DNA of 64,000 bases from contig JADJWA010000001.1 in the NCBI GenBank assembly GCA_016716605.1, positions 3,145,001-3,209,000 on the forward strand, read 5' to 3'. Under the pieces are notes generated by a model. The model was not told where the DNA came from. It did no database searches and saw only the letters and a program-made list of their open reading frames with translations. Position numbers and translations under genes: made by a program. Numbering within the stretch: position 1 is the first letter of the stretch; every line of letters starts with the position of its first letter. Below are positions 25,204 to 35,800 of the stretch, piece after piece. Source of the stretch: Flavobacteriales bacterium. GTDB taxonomy: Bacteria > Bacteroidota > Bacteroidia > Flavobacteriales_F > PHOS-HE28.

Positions 25204-25446
25204 ATGAAGCCTCCGCCCACCTCCCCGGCCGATGACGCGCCGCGCGTGGACCTCCTGACGGCGATGGAGCGCCACTTCATCCGCTGGTGCTGCAACGAGG
25301 CGGGCCTGCCCTACAAGGCGATTGCCGTTGAGATGGGCATCGCGCTGAGCACCCTGCACACGCACCGCCGCAAGGTGTTCAGCAAATTGAAGGTGCCCTG
25401 CCGCGCGGCGCTGGTGGTGCTGGCGATGAAGCTGGGGCTGGGCTAG
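25204..25446 (+). CDS. LuxR-type HTH DNA-binding protein
   Basis: An 80-residue protein that is almost entirely a GerE/LuxR helix-turn-helix: L-L-T-A-M-E-R-H-F-I-R-W, then Y-K-A-I-A-V-E-M-G-I-A and the recognition helix S-T-L-H-T-H-R-R-K-V-F-S-K-L-K-V. There is no receiver or ligand-binding domain, so it is probably a stand-alone regulator. It follows the Fn3 gene by 72 nt in the same direction. What it controls is not visible. Confidence 0.8.
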   Translation: MKPPPTSPADDAPRVDLLTAMERHFIRWCCNEAGLPYKAIAVEMGIALSTLHTHRRKVFSKLKVPCRAALVVLAMKLGLG

Positions 25447-25550
25447 CGCATGTGCGGGCACCTCTTCAGCAACGGCATCCCCGCGCCGGGCAGCGGTGAA
25501 ACAGGAGCGATCAACTCCACGTTTCATTCCTGCCACTTCGGCCACGGGCC

Positions 25551-25952
25551 ATGAACGAAGCACGCCAGCAACAGCAGCTCCTCACCTCGAAGCGGGACCG
25601 CCTCGTGGCCTTCGTGAAGGCGCACCCCGAGCAGCTCGATGCCCTGTTCTGCTTCACCGACCCGGCCGTGCGGGAGCTGGTGCTCACCAGTCCCAAGCAG
25701 CTGGAGCTGCCCGATGCCAGCCGCCTCTGCGACCGCATCGACTACCTGAGCAGGACGCGCATCGTGCATCAGCGCAATGAAGCGCCGCGCTGCCGGGGCA
25801 AGGTGCTCTACTCCGAGCGCGATGCCCACGCCAAGGTGAACCGCATCTGGCAAAAGGGCCGCGGCCGCATGCGGGTGTACCACTGCCCGGTCTGCAACGG
25901 TCACCACCTCACGCACCAGGCCCACAAGGACTCGGACCGGCAAGTGGCCTGA
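25551..25952 (+). CDS. Small protein with C-terminal zinc-ribbon-like motif
   Basis: A 133-residue protein. The N-terminal ~75 residues are helical with no recognised family. The C-terminus has C-R-G-K-V-L-Y, a spacer of about 26 residues, then Y-H-C-P-V-C-N-G-H-H-L-T-H-Q, a Cys/His arrangement similar to small zinc-binding proteins seen in phages and mobile elements. It is the third of three small genes in a row after the tandem repeat. The function is unknown. Confidence 0.65.
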   Translation: MNEARQQQQLLTSKRDRLVAFVKAHPEQLDALFCFTDPAVRELVLTSPKQLELPDASRLCDRIDYLSRTRIVHQRNEAPRCRGKVLYSERDAHAKVNRIWQKGRGRMRVYHCPVCNGHHLTHQAHKDSDRQVA

Positions 25953-25966
25953 GCGCCTGGGCATCT

Positions 25967-26338
25967 GATCAGCCCCGCACCAATTTCCTGTACTATCCGG
26001 TGCGGAACGACATCGCCGCCGAGGCGCTTCTTCCTGTTCTCCTCGTAATCAGAGAAGCCGCCCTCGAACCACTGAGCCGGCGACAATGATCCGCGCTCAG
26101 GCAAGGCCATCAGGGAGGTGAAGGAAGCGATGGAGGCGACATCCTCTCTCTCTTCCTTCACCTTCATTGCCCTTAATCGCATTATTGAGCGACGGCTACT
26201 TCATCACCGCATCAGTCATAACACCTGCTACCGCCCTTCCCGTTTTCAACCGAAAAGGCTACGGCAAGGATGTGCTTGTGCACACGCGGTCAGAGGAAGG
26301 CGGTCGTAGCTGATGATCAATGCGACGCCGGAGTAATC
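25967..26338 (-). pseudogene. Decayed remnant of the ettA 3' end
   Basis: Two pieces match the 3' part of ettA (54857-55066) in the same orientation. Piece 1 (about 25967-26074) still encodes Q-W-F-E-G-G-F-S-D-Y-E-E-N-R-K-K-R-L-G-G-D and then shifts frame near the former stop. Piece 2 (about 26263-26338) matches the region encoding the HDRW and F-L-D-R-V-C-T-H segments but is frameshifted. About 165 nt of unrelated sequence separates them. No function is expected. The rest of the 25953-26451 interval, up to the next gene, holds nothing else I recognise apart from an AT-rich leader after 26380. Confidence 0.8.
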
Positions 26339-26451
26339 CCCTTCACTGGATCGTGCTTGGCGGAGGTCCCGCGGCATATACCATTGGTTATAAATGTTGC
26401 ATCCTATAGAAATAAGCTCTCTATTTGATCGCCCCGAACAATCCGCTGACC

Positions 26452-28080
26452 ATGATCGCGATCCTCAAGTCCACCCGCAACGATGACACCTGCCTGAAGG
26501 CCACCGCCTCATGCATCAAGCTCACGGCCCTCGCTGGCGCGCTCGTTCTGCATGTCGCCTCCGCGGTGGCGAACAACATCCAGGTGGCCAACACCACGCT
26601 CACCAACAACACGGGCACCACCGTGCAGGTGCAGTTCGACCTGAGCTGGGAGAATAGCTGGCGCGGTGTGGGCATGCCCAATTGGGATGCCGCCTGGGTC
26701 TTCGTGAAGTACCGCAACGGCGCCGGGGTCTGGGGCCATGCCAACCTCACGGCCACCGGCCATGTGGTGCCCGGCGGCGCCACCCTGGACCTGGGCCGGG
26801 TGGATAACGCAGCGGCTTACGACGCCACCACCAATCCCTATGTGGGCGGCTTCCTTTACCGCGATGCCGATGGCACGGGCACCTTCTCGCTCACCGGCGT
26901 GCAGTTGCAATGGGACTACAGCGCGCTGGGCCTCGCCTACACCGACATCGCGCAGGTGCAGGTCTTCGCGATCGAGATGGTGTATGTGAACCAAGGTGCC
27001 TTCTATGTCGGCAGCGGTGGTTCGGAGTCCTCTCACTTCAAGGACGGCCCCTCGAACAATGCCTTCCAGATCACCTCCGAGGCGGCCCTGGCCTGCGGCA
27101 ATGTGGCCGGCCAGCTCTGGCTCACCAGCGGCCTGCCGCCACCCGCCACACTGCCAGCTGGCTACCCGAAAGGGTTCGCCGCCATCTACTTCATGAAGTA
27201 CGAATTGAGCCAGCAAGGTTATGTGGACTTCCTGAACACCCTCACCTATGCGCAGCAATCGACACGAACCAGCATTGCCCCGAATAATGGGGTGGGATCA
27301 CCGGCCTTCGGCACCAATGGTAATAGGCAAGGGATCGACATCCGGGTACCGGGTGTCTCGCCCAACACTCCGGCCGTGTATGCGTGCAATGGCAACGGCA
27401 ACGGCACCTTTGACGATGCCGATGAAGGAAGGGACGTGGCGTGCAATTTCCTGAGCCCCTTTGACACGCAGAGCTACCTCGACTGGAGCGGTCTGCGGCC
27501 CATCACCGAACTGGAATTCGAGAAGGCCTGTCGCGGTCCCCTTACCCCGGTCCCCGATGAATACGCTTGGGGCACGACGGGCATCTACACCGGCCCGCGC
27601 TATACCATCGATAACATCAACCTGCCGAACGAAGGGATCGCCACCAATTTCAGCACCACCTTGGGCAATTCCTATTGGGGGGGCGTCAACCCCATCAACT
27701 ATTCTACTGGTCCCGGCCGCGTTGGCGTGTTCGCCGCCAATGGCAGCAACAGCGGGAGGGTCACCTCCGGCGGCAGCTATTACGGCATCATGGAACTCTC
27801 CGGCAATCTGATCGAGCCCGTGATCAACGTCGTTTCCGGCACACCCTTCCCTTTTTTCGTCGGGATCCATGGCAATGGTTCGCTGAACCCCGCCGGGTTC
27901 CCGGATGTGCCGAGCTGGCCGTACACGCTCTCCCCGGGATATGGAAGCTCGCTGCGCGGAAGCGCGTATTCGGCTGCAAGCAGCTTTGGCCGTGTTTCGG
28001 ATCGGCAGCTGGCGTCGAATAACTATACCACGCAGCGGTTCAATGATGTGGGCAGCCGAGGGGCGCGTACGGCACCGTGA
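26452..28080 (+). CDS. Secreted SUMF1/FGE-like domain protein 1
   Basis: A 542-residue protein with signal peptide (ends near S-A-V-A-N-N). I use the ATG at 26452; a TTG 9 codons upstream is possible. Residues about 40-180 are a beta-rich N-terminal domain (N-N-I-Q-V-A-N-T-T-L-T-N-N-T-G, then W-R-G-V-G-M-P-N-W-D-A-A-W-V-F-V-K-Y). From about 190 the protein follows the SUMF1/formylglycine-generating-enzyme fold: MKYELSQQGYVDFLNTLT, L-D-W-S-G-L-R-P-I-T-E-L-E-F-E-K-A-C-R-G, D-E-Y-A-W-G, R-V-T-S-G-G-S-Y-Y-G-I-M-E-L-S-G-N and R-V-S-D-R near the end. The catalytic Cys pair of true FGE is not apparent, so it is probably a binding or surface protein. It closely resembles the next gene. Confidence 0.85.
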   Translation: MIAILKSTRNDDTCLKATASCIKLTALAGALVLHVASAVANNIQVANTTLTNNTGTTVQVQFDLSWENSWRGVGMPNWDAAWVFVKYRNGAGVWGHANLTATGHVVPGGATLDLGRVDNAAAYDATTNPYVGGFLYRDADGTGTFSLTGVQLQWDYSALGLAYTDIAQVQVFAIEMVYVNQGAFYVGSGGSESSHFKDGPSNNAFQITSEAALACGNVAGQLWLTSGLPPPATLPAGYPKGFAAIYFMKYELSQQGYVDFLNTLTYAQQSTRTSIAPNNGVGSPAFGTNGNRQGIDIRVPGVSPNTPAVYACNGNGNGTFDDADEGRDVACNFLSPFDTQSYLDWSGLRPITELEFEKACRGPLTPVPDEYAWGTTGIYTGPRYTIDNINLPNEGIATNFSTTLGNSYWGGVNPINYSTGPGRVGVFAANGSNSGRVTSGGSYYGIMELSGNLIEPVINVVSGTPFPFFVGIHGNGSLNPAGFPDVPSWPYTLSPGYGSSLRGSAYSAASSFGRVSDRQLASNNYTTQRFNDVGSRGARTAP

Positions 28081-28148
28081 GGTGGGGAAGCGCTCATCCC
28101 TATCGGCAACGAAATGAAAACATCGACGGCTGAGAAAAGACCTAGACC

Positions 28149-29690
28149 ATGAAGCACTTCACCAACCGGATAAGCGCCCTCGCGAGCACCGTGCTCATCA
28201 GCGCTGCGGCCCTGGGCAACAACATCCAGGTATCCAACACCACCCTCACCAACAACACGGGCACTACCGTGCAGGTGCAGTTCGACCTGAGCTGGGAGCA
28301 CAGCTGGCGCGGCGTGGGCATGCCCAACTGGGATGCCGCCTGGGTCTTCGTGAAGTACCGCAACGGCGCAGGGGTCTGGAGCCACGCCAACCTCACGGCC
28401 ACCGGCCATGTGGTGCCCAGCGGCGCCACCCTGGACCTGGGCTTGGTGGATAACACTGTGGCCTACGATGCCATCACCAACCCCTACGTGGGCGGCTTCC
28501 TCTACCGTGATGCCGATGGAGTGGGCACCTTCTCCCTCACCGGCGTGCAACTGCAATGGGACTACAGCGCGCTGGGCCTCACCTACACCGACATCGCGCA
28601 GGTGCAGGTCTTCGCGATCGAGATGGTGTATGTGAGCCAAGGGGCCTTCTTCGTGGGCAGCGGTGGGAGTGAGATTCGTTCCTTGACCAACGGAAGTACC
28701 ACAGTGCCGCCCTCTGTGCCGTTCCAGATCACCAGCGAAGCCGCGATCAACGCGGCGACCAGCGCGGGATCGTTGTGGTCCTTAAGCGGGGCCATGACCG
28801 CTGGCACCATCCCGGCCGCCTTCCCAAAGGGCTTCGCGGCCTTCTATTGCATGAAGTACCAGCTGAGCCAGCAGGGCTACGTGGACTTCCTGAACACGCT
28901 GACCTTTACCCAGCAATTGCAACGGGGCCAATTGCAGCCGACCAACGCGGTGGGTTCGGGTCCTTTCCAACTCATCTATAGGAACAGCATTGATATCCAG
29001 GCCACGGGCGCGAACCCGGGCACTCCGGCCATTTATGCCTGCAACCTGAACGGCGATGCCAACTTCGGGGATGCCACCGATGGCAAGGACCTGGTGATGA
29101 ACTACATGAGCACGACCGACCTGCTCGCGTATTTGGATTGGAGCGGCTTGCGGCCGATGAGCGAATTGGAGTACGAGAAGGCCTGCCGGGGCACGGCTGC
29201 TCCGGTGCCCAATGAATATGCGTGGGGCATGGCCACGGCTAACGCCATCAACGGCGTTTCGCTCACCAATCCCGGTGCTGCGAACGAGGGCATCGCAACA
29301 GGATACAGCACCACGATCGGGAACTACAGCACTGGCAACGTCGCACGGCGCGTGGGGATCTACGCAGCGAACCCCGGCAACAGCGGCCGGGTCACCGCCG
29401 GCGCCAGCTTCTATGGCATCATGGAATTGAGCGGCAGCGTGTGCGACCCGGCCGTGCAAGCGCGGAATGCAAGCGGACGGATACATACCGGCCTTCAAGG
29501 AAACGGCGCATTGGCCGCGAACGGGAACACCGACGTGGCCACCTGGTCGCCCAGCAATTTGCCCTGGAGGGGCGGGTATTATGGCTCTGGGTCGCAAGTC
29601 TCTTATGGAGGTGCGTGCGGATCAAACGGCCCATGCACCACCGGCCGCGATCAGAATACCGGCGGCCGCGGTGTGCGCACAGCCCCTTGA
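28149..29690 (+). CDS. Secreted SUMF1/FGE-like domain protein 2 (tandem paralog)
   Basis: A 513-residue paralog of the previous gene, 68 nt downstream. Signal peptide ends near A-A-L-G-N-N. The first ~165 mature residues are almost the same as in paralog 1, and the DNA is also nearly identical (for example around 26620-26950 against 28260-28620). The SUMF1-like part is less conserved but keeps F-Y-C-M-K-Y-Q-L-S-Q-Q-G-Y-V-D-F-L-N, L-R-P-M-S-E-L-E-Y-E-K-A-C-R-G and G-R-V-T-A-G-A-S-F-Y-G-I-M-E-L-S-G. The last ~45 residues differ strongly, with S-Y-G-G-A-C-G-S-N-G-P-C in place of the R-V-S-D-R segment. The pattern suggests duplication followed by divergence or exchange of the C-terminal part. Confidence 0.85.
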   Translation: MKHFTNRISALASTVLISAAALGNNIQVSNTTLTNNTGTTVQVQFDLSWEHSWRGVGMPNWDAAWVFVKYRNGAGVWSHANLTATGHVVPSGATLDLGLVDNTVAYDAITNPYVGGFLYRDADGVGTFSLTGVQLQWDYSALGLTYTDIAQVQVFAIEMVYVSQGAFFVGSGGSEIRSLTNGSTTVPPSVPFQITSEAAINAATSAGSLWSLSGAMTAGTIPAAFPKGFAAFYCMKYQLSQQGYVDFLNTLTFTQQLQRGQLQPTNAVGSGPFQLIYRNSIDIQATGANPGTPAIYACNLNGDANFGDATDGKDLVMNYMSTTDLLAYLDWSGLRPMSELEYEKACRGTAAPVPNEYAWGMATANAINGVSLTNPGAANEGIATGYSTTIGNYSTGNVARRVGIYAANPGNSGRVTAGASFYGIMELSGSVCDPAVQARNASGRIHTGLQGNGALAANGNTDVATWSPSNLPWRGGYYGSGSQVSYGGACGSNGPCTTGRDQNTGGRGVRTAP

Positions 29691-29818
29691 AGCACACAAC
29701 CCGGACGAACAGGATCACGCAGGAATACTAGAACGATGCAACACGCGAAGCGAACAGCCCTTCACTCCGGAAGCCCGGAGCGTTGCGTTCGCGAGCGATT
29801 GCCCGTGAAGAAGCACGC

Positions 29819-32800
29819 ATGAGGAAGTTCATCCATAGCCTGTTCCGCACGTTAATGTGCATGACCGCGCTGCTCGCGGGCATCGCAAGCGTGCGTGCCC
29901 AGACGGTGAACACCTATGCCTATACCACCAGCACCGGCGCCTCGCTCGATGCGATGAGCGGTGCCACGACCCTTGTCGGGATCAATGTGGACGATACGCC
30001 CACCTCGAGCGTGATCACCCTTCCCTTCACTTTCCGGTATGAGGGCGTTGCCTACACGCAATTCTCCGCGAGCGCGAATGGATTGCTCCGGTTGGGCCCC
30101 ACGGTCGTTACCGGGGAGTACGCCAACTCTTTCGCATCCGCCATCAACCTGCCCAAATTGATGCCGTTCTGGGACGACCAGAACACGGGCAGCACCGGCG
30201 GCGTGAGCTATGTGGTGACAGGCACCGCGCCGAATCGCATCCTGAAGGTGCAATGGCGCACCACCATGGGCGCTTCGGGCGGGAGTCCGATCACGCAGAC
30301 CTACCAGGCCTGGTTGTACGAGACCACGAATGTGATCGAGTTCCGGTATGGCACTGGCAACCCGGCCATTTCCGCGTCCATCGGCATCGGTGGCGCTGCC
30401 GCAGCGAATTTCCAGTCCATCAATTCCGGCTCGCACGTAGCCAGCACGACGGTCGCGAATAACACGAACGCAGCCTGGCCGGGCTCGGGTCGCATGTACC
30501 GATTCGAGCCCTTCGACAATGTGTGCGGCGCGTTCCCGCTGAGCTTTGGTGCAAATGGTCCCTTCTCGAATGCTGGCGCTACCGCGCAGGTCGGCGAACC
30601 GCTCCCGCCCAACCTGGGCTGCAACGTGCAGAACGGGTGGTGCGATGCTGTGCTCAACAATACCATCTGGTTCCGATTCACGGCGCCGGCGAGCGGCCGT
30701 GTCTCCGTTGATGTGAACGGCTTCGACACACAGGCAGCGATGTACGCCGCGAGCTCATGCGGAAATGTGCTCGGCTCCCAGACCCTGCTGGCAGCGAACG
30801 ACGACGGCAGCCCGACACCTGTTGTCTTCGGATCACGACTGGATCCGGTGAACTGCCTGACACCTGGCGCCACCTATTACGTGCAGGTGGATGGCTACAA
30901 TGGTGCGACAGGTAGTTGCACCATCACACTCACCGACCTGGGAGCCCTCACGGTATCCCTCAGCGGCAGCGACGAGACCATTTGCGGAGGGAGCGCCACC
31001 AGCCCGCGCATTTTGAGTTCGAATACCGCTGGCGCCGCGCTCTCCTGGACCGTGGTGCAGAGCGGCGTAACCGGCGGTGCCAGCGGCAGCGGCGCGAACG
31101 TGCCCGCGCAGACATTGAACACGACTGGCCCGGCGAACGGCACCGCGACCTACACGGGCGTGGCCACGATCAATGCGCTGAGTCCGGCGACGTGCTCGTT
31201 CACTTCCGCCCCTGTGGTGGTGACCGTGAACGCGCCTGCTGTGGCGGTGATCAACGGACCCTTCTTCTCGAACGGCCCGGCCACGGTGCCCGTGACGGTT
31301 ACCGCGAATGGCCCTGGCACATGGGGCGGCGGCACAGGCTCCTTCGCAACGCCACCGAGCCCCAATACCACCTACACGCTGGGCGGCGGTGAGGCGGGAA
31401 CCAGCTTCCCCATCACCTGGTCCACCTTCGATCCGGATGGCGCAGGACCTTGCTTGTTCGCAACGGCCACAGCGCAATTCGTCGGCGGCGGTTTCGGCGG
31501 CGGCAGCGGGCGCGGCGAAGTGGCTGAAGCAACGCCCTGCGATGCGACGGCGACCATCAGCTACACGAGTGCGGCATTCTGCACCAGCACGCCATCGGCG
31601 CCGGTGACGATCACCGGCAACACCGCAGGCATCTTCTCTTCGACCGCGGGCCTCACGCTCAACGCGAGCACCGGCGAGATCACGCCATCCACGAGCACAG
31701 TGGGCAACTACCTGGTCACCTACACCATTCCGGCCAGCGCGAGCTGCCCTGCAGTGGTGGCCACCTTCAATGTCGCCATCACGCCGTTGCCTGCGGCGAG
31801 CATCGCCGGTCCGTACCTGAGTGGCGGACCCGCGACCGTGACGATCGTTGCGAATACCAACACGCCGGGTTCCTGGAGCGGCGGCACAGGCACCTTCGCT
31901 GTAGCCACAGACGCGATCACCACCTACACGCTCGGGGCCGGTGAGGCAGGCACGACCTTCCCCATCACCTGGACGACGGTGGATGCCGGGGCCTGCGCTT
32001 CAGTGATCGCGACGGCGCAGTTCGTCGGCGCATACGGCGGCGGCGTTGGGCGTGGTGAGATCGCGGATCCAACGCCGTGTCCGGCAGCCACCATCAGCTA
32101 TACGGGTGCCGCCTTCTGCACCAGCACCACCTCGGCACCCGCGACCCTCACGGGCAGCACGGGCGGCACCTACTCCTCCACCGCGGGGCTCACGATCAAC
32201 TCGGGCACCGGCGAGATCACGCCATCCACGAGCACGGTGGGGAACTATGTGGTCACCTACACCATCCCGGCCAGCGCGAGCTGCCCGGCCGTGGTGGCCA
32301 CCTTCAATGTCGCCATCACGCCGTTGCCTGCGGCGAGCATCGCCGGTCCTTACCTGAGTGGCGGACCCGCGACCGTGACGGTCGTTGCGAATACCAACAC
32401 GCCGGGTTCCTGGAGCGGCGGCACAGGCACCTTCGCTGTAGCCACAGACGCGATCACCACCTACACGCTCGGGGCCGGTGAGTCGGGCACGACGTTCCCG
32501 ATCACCTGGACCACCGATGATGCGGGGGCCTGCGCATCGGTCGTGGCCAATGCCTTGTTCGTGGGCAGCTTCGGCGGCGGCGATGGGCGCGGCGAAGTGA
32601 CTGATCCTTCGCCTTGTCCCGATGCGACCATCAGCTACACGAGCATCGCGTTCTGCACCAGCACGACCTCGGCACCCGCGACCCTCACGGGCAGCACGGG
32701 AGGCGTGTATTCATCCGCCGCAGGGCTCTCGATCAATGCCGCCACCGGCGAGATCACGCCGTCCACGAGCTCGGTCGGCAACTATGTGGTCACCTATTCG

Positions 32801-35800
32801 ATCCCCGCGAGCGGGACATGCCCTGCTGTGAACGCCACCTTCAATGTCGCGATCACACCGCTGCCCGTTGCGAGCATCGCTGGTCCCTACCTCAGCGGCG
32901 GACCAGCCGCGGTAACGGTGGTGGCCGCCTCGAACACGCCGGGATCATGGAGCGGCGGCACGGGCTCGTTTGCCACACCGACCAGCGCCACCACCACGTA
33001 CACGCTCGGTGCGGGTGAGGCAGGCACCAGCTTCTCCATCAGTTGGACCACCGTTGATGCCGGTGCGTGCGCATCGATCGTGGCGAATGCACTATTCGTC
33101 GGCGATGGCTTTGGCGGCGCCGATGGGCGCGGCGAGGTGTCCAGCCCCACTCCTTGCGATGCGAGCGCTGCCATCAGCTACACGAGCGCGACCTTCTGCC
33201 AGAGCACCGCTTCCGCGCCTGTGACGCAAACCGGCAGCACCGGCGGCATCTACTCGTCCACCCCAGGCCTCACCATCGATCCGTCCACCGGCGAGATCAC
33301 GCCATCCACGAGCAGCGTCGGCAACTATGTGGTGAGCTACACGATCCCCGCGAGCAGCAGCTGCCCGGCAGTCGTTGCCACGTTCAACATCGCCATCACG
33401 CCTCCGCCGGCGGCGGCAACGTATGGTCCTTACCTCAGCGGCGGCTCCCCGACCGTGACCGTGGTGGCCACCTCGAACACGCCAGGCTCTTGGGGCGGCG
33501 GCACCGGCAGCTTCGCCGTGCCTACCGACCTGATCACCACCTACACGCTCGGCGCGGGCGAAGCGGGCACGACGTTCTCGATCACCTGGACCACCGATAA
33601 CGCGGGTGCTTGTGCATCGGTCGTGGCCAACGCGCTCTTCGTCGGCGATGGTTTCGGCGGCGGCGATGGACGCGGCGAAGTGACCAGCCCGTCGCCGTGC
33701 CCAGCCGCAACGATCAGTTATGCGAGCGCGGCCTTCTGCACCAGCACCACGTCCGCCCCGGCAGCATTGACGGGCAGCACAGGCGGCACCTTCACCTCCA
33801 CCGCTGGCCTCACGCTCAATGCGAGCACCGGCGAGATCACACCTTCTACGAGCACGATCGGGAACTACGTGGTCACCTATACCATCGCGGCCAGCGCCAG
33901 CTGTCCTGCTGTCGCGGCCACCTTCAATGTCGCGATCACGCCCCTGCCAGCAGCGAGCATCGCCGGTCCTTACCTGAGCACGGGCCCTGCGGTCGTGACG
34001 GTGGTTGCCAACACCAATACGCCAGGCATGTGGAGCGGCGGCACAGGCACCTTCTCGGTGCCCTCGAATGCGGTCACCACTTACACGCTGGGCGCCGGTG
34101 AGGCGGGCACCACCTTCCCCATCACCTGGACCACCGTGGATGCCGGAGCGTGCGCTTCCGTGGTGGCCACCGCGCAATTCGTTGGCGCCTACGGCGGAGG
34201 CAGCGGCCGCGGCGAAGTGACCGAGCCGACCCCGTGCGACGCCGTTGCATCCATCAGCTACACGAGCCCGGCTTTCTGCACCAGCACGGCTTCAGCGCCG
34301 GTCACGCTCATCGGCAATACGGGTGGCCTCTTCACCTCGATCGCTGGCCTCACCTTGGATGGGAGCACCGGTGAGATCACGCCGTCCTCCAGCACGGTGG
34401 GCAATTACGTGGTCACCTACACCATTCCGGCCAGCGCAAGCTGCCCGGCCGTGGTGGCAACGTTCAACGTGGAGATCACGCCCGCACCTGCGGCTACCAT
34501 CGCTGGTCCTTACCTGAGCGGAGGACCCACGACCGTGACCGTCGTGGCCAACACGAATGCGCCAGGCGCATGGAGCGGCGGCACCGGAACCTTTGCGGTT
34601 GCCACCGACCCGATCACGGCCTACACGCTCGGTGCGGGCGAAGCAGGAACGACCTTCTCCATCACTTGGACAACGGACATGGTCGGCGCGTGCGCCTCAG
34701 TGGTGACGAACGCGCTGTTCGTGGGTGACGGTTTCGGTGGCGCCGATGGACGCGGTGAGGTGGCGCAGACCTATGTGCGCACGAACATCGAATGCATCGT
34801 TGGCACCAGCTTTATCTGCCCCACGGCGCTCACGTCGGTGAGCTACACCACCTACGAGAGCCATCCGGCGGCGAACGTCTTCACGGCATTGCTCAGTGAT
34901 GAATTCGGGAGCTTCGCCTCGCCCACGGTGATCGGCAGCGTGAATAGCCAGATCAGCGGCACGATCCCGATCTCGATCCCGATCAGCATCACGCCGGGCT
35001 CCGGTTACCGCATCCGGGTGGACGCGAGCCAGGCGCCGATCGTGGGCACCGACAACGGCATCGACCTCACGGTGAACCCGACCTATTACAGCCAGGGCTC
35101 CGGCGACGTGACCGATGCGATCTGGAGCACCACGCCGAGCGGTACGCCGAGCGCTGTGGTCTTCGACGCCTGCTGGAGCATGGTAGTGCAGAATGGCGAT
35201 GTGGTGACCAACACCGGCAATTTGGACCTGAACGCTTTGTGGATCGAGAACACTTCGACCCTCGTGCTCGAGAACGGAAGCGCCACGAACGTCCATGGCG
35301 TGCTCGTTGATGTGCAAGGCAGCCTGACCACGGTCGATAACAGTGCGCTCAGCCTCGTTGGATCGATCGGGGCCGTGACGATTACCGCCGCCGCGCCGAT
35401 CAGCCTCTGGGACCTGACGGTGAACACGCCGCTCGGAACCACCGCCAATGGCAGCATCGACATCCGCGGCACCTTGCAACTGGACGCGGGCGACTTCGAC
35501 GCCACCACTGCGCTGATCGCCTTGCGCAGCTTCGCAGCCACCACCGGCCGCTTGGGCCCCGTCTCCCCCACCGCCAGCTACCTCGGCAACATGAAGGTGG
35601 AGCGCTACATCCCCGGCGGCGCCACCAACTGGCGACTGCTGGGCAGCCCGATCTCCAACCGGAGAGTGGCGCATTGGCAGGACGACTTCATCACCGCCGG
35701 CTATCCCGGCTCGCAGTTCCCCACCTTCGATGATCCGGTGGGCAGTGGCATCCTCTGGCCCAGCATCCGGTGGTATGATGAGACCAACACCGGCACCGCG

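Noticed and set aside
24066..25235. A Cys/Pro-rich frame with 14-residue periodicity over the tandem array
   Set aside because: The 42-bp period keeps several frames open by chance. The frame runs out of the array into the Fn3 gene in a different frame, and the minus-strand version is stopped at 24115-24117.
26452..29690. A complete diversity-generating retroelement
   Set aside because: Target-type domains are present, but no reverse transcriptase or template repeat was found in the window.
26452..29690. Active formylglycine-generating enzymes
   Set aside because: The fold motifs are present, but I could not place the catalytic cysteines, and the proteins carry signal peptides and a large extra N-terminal domain.
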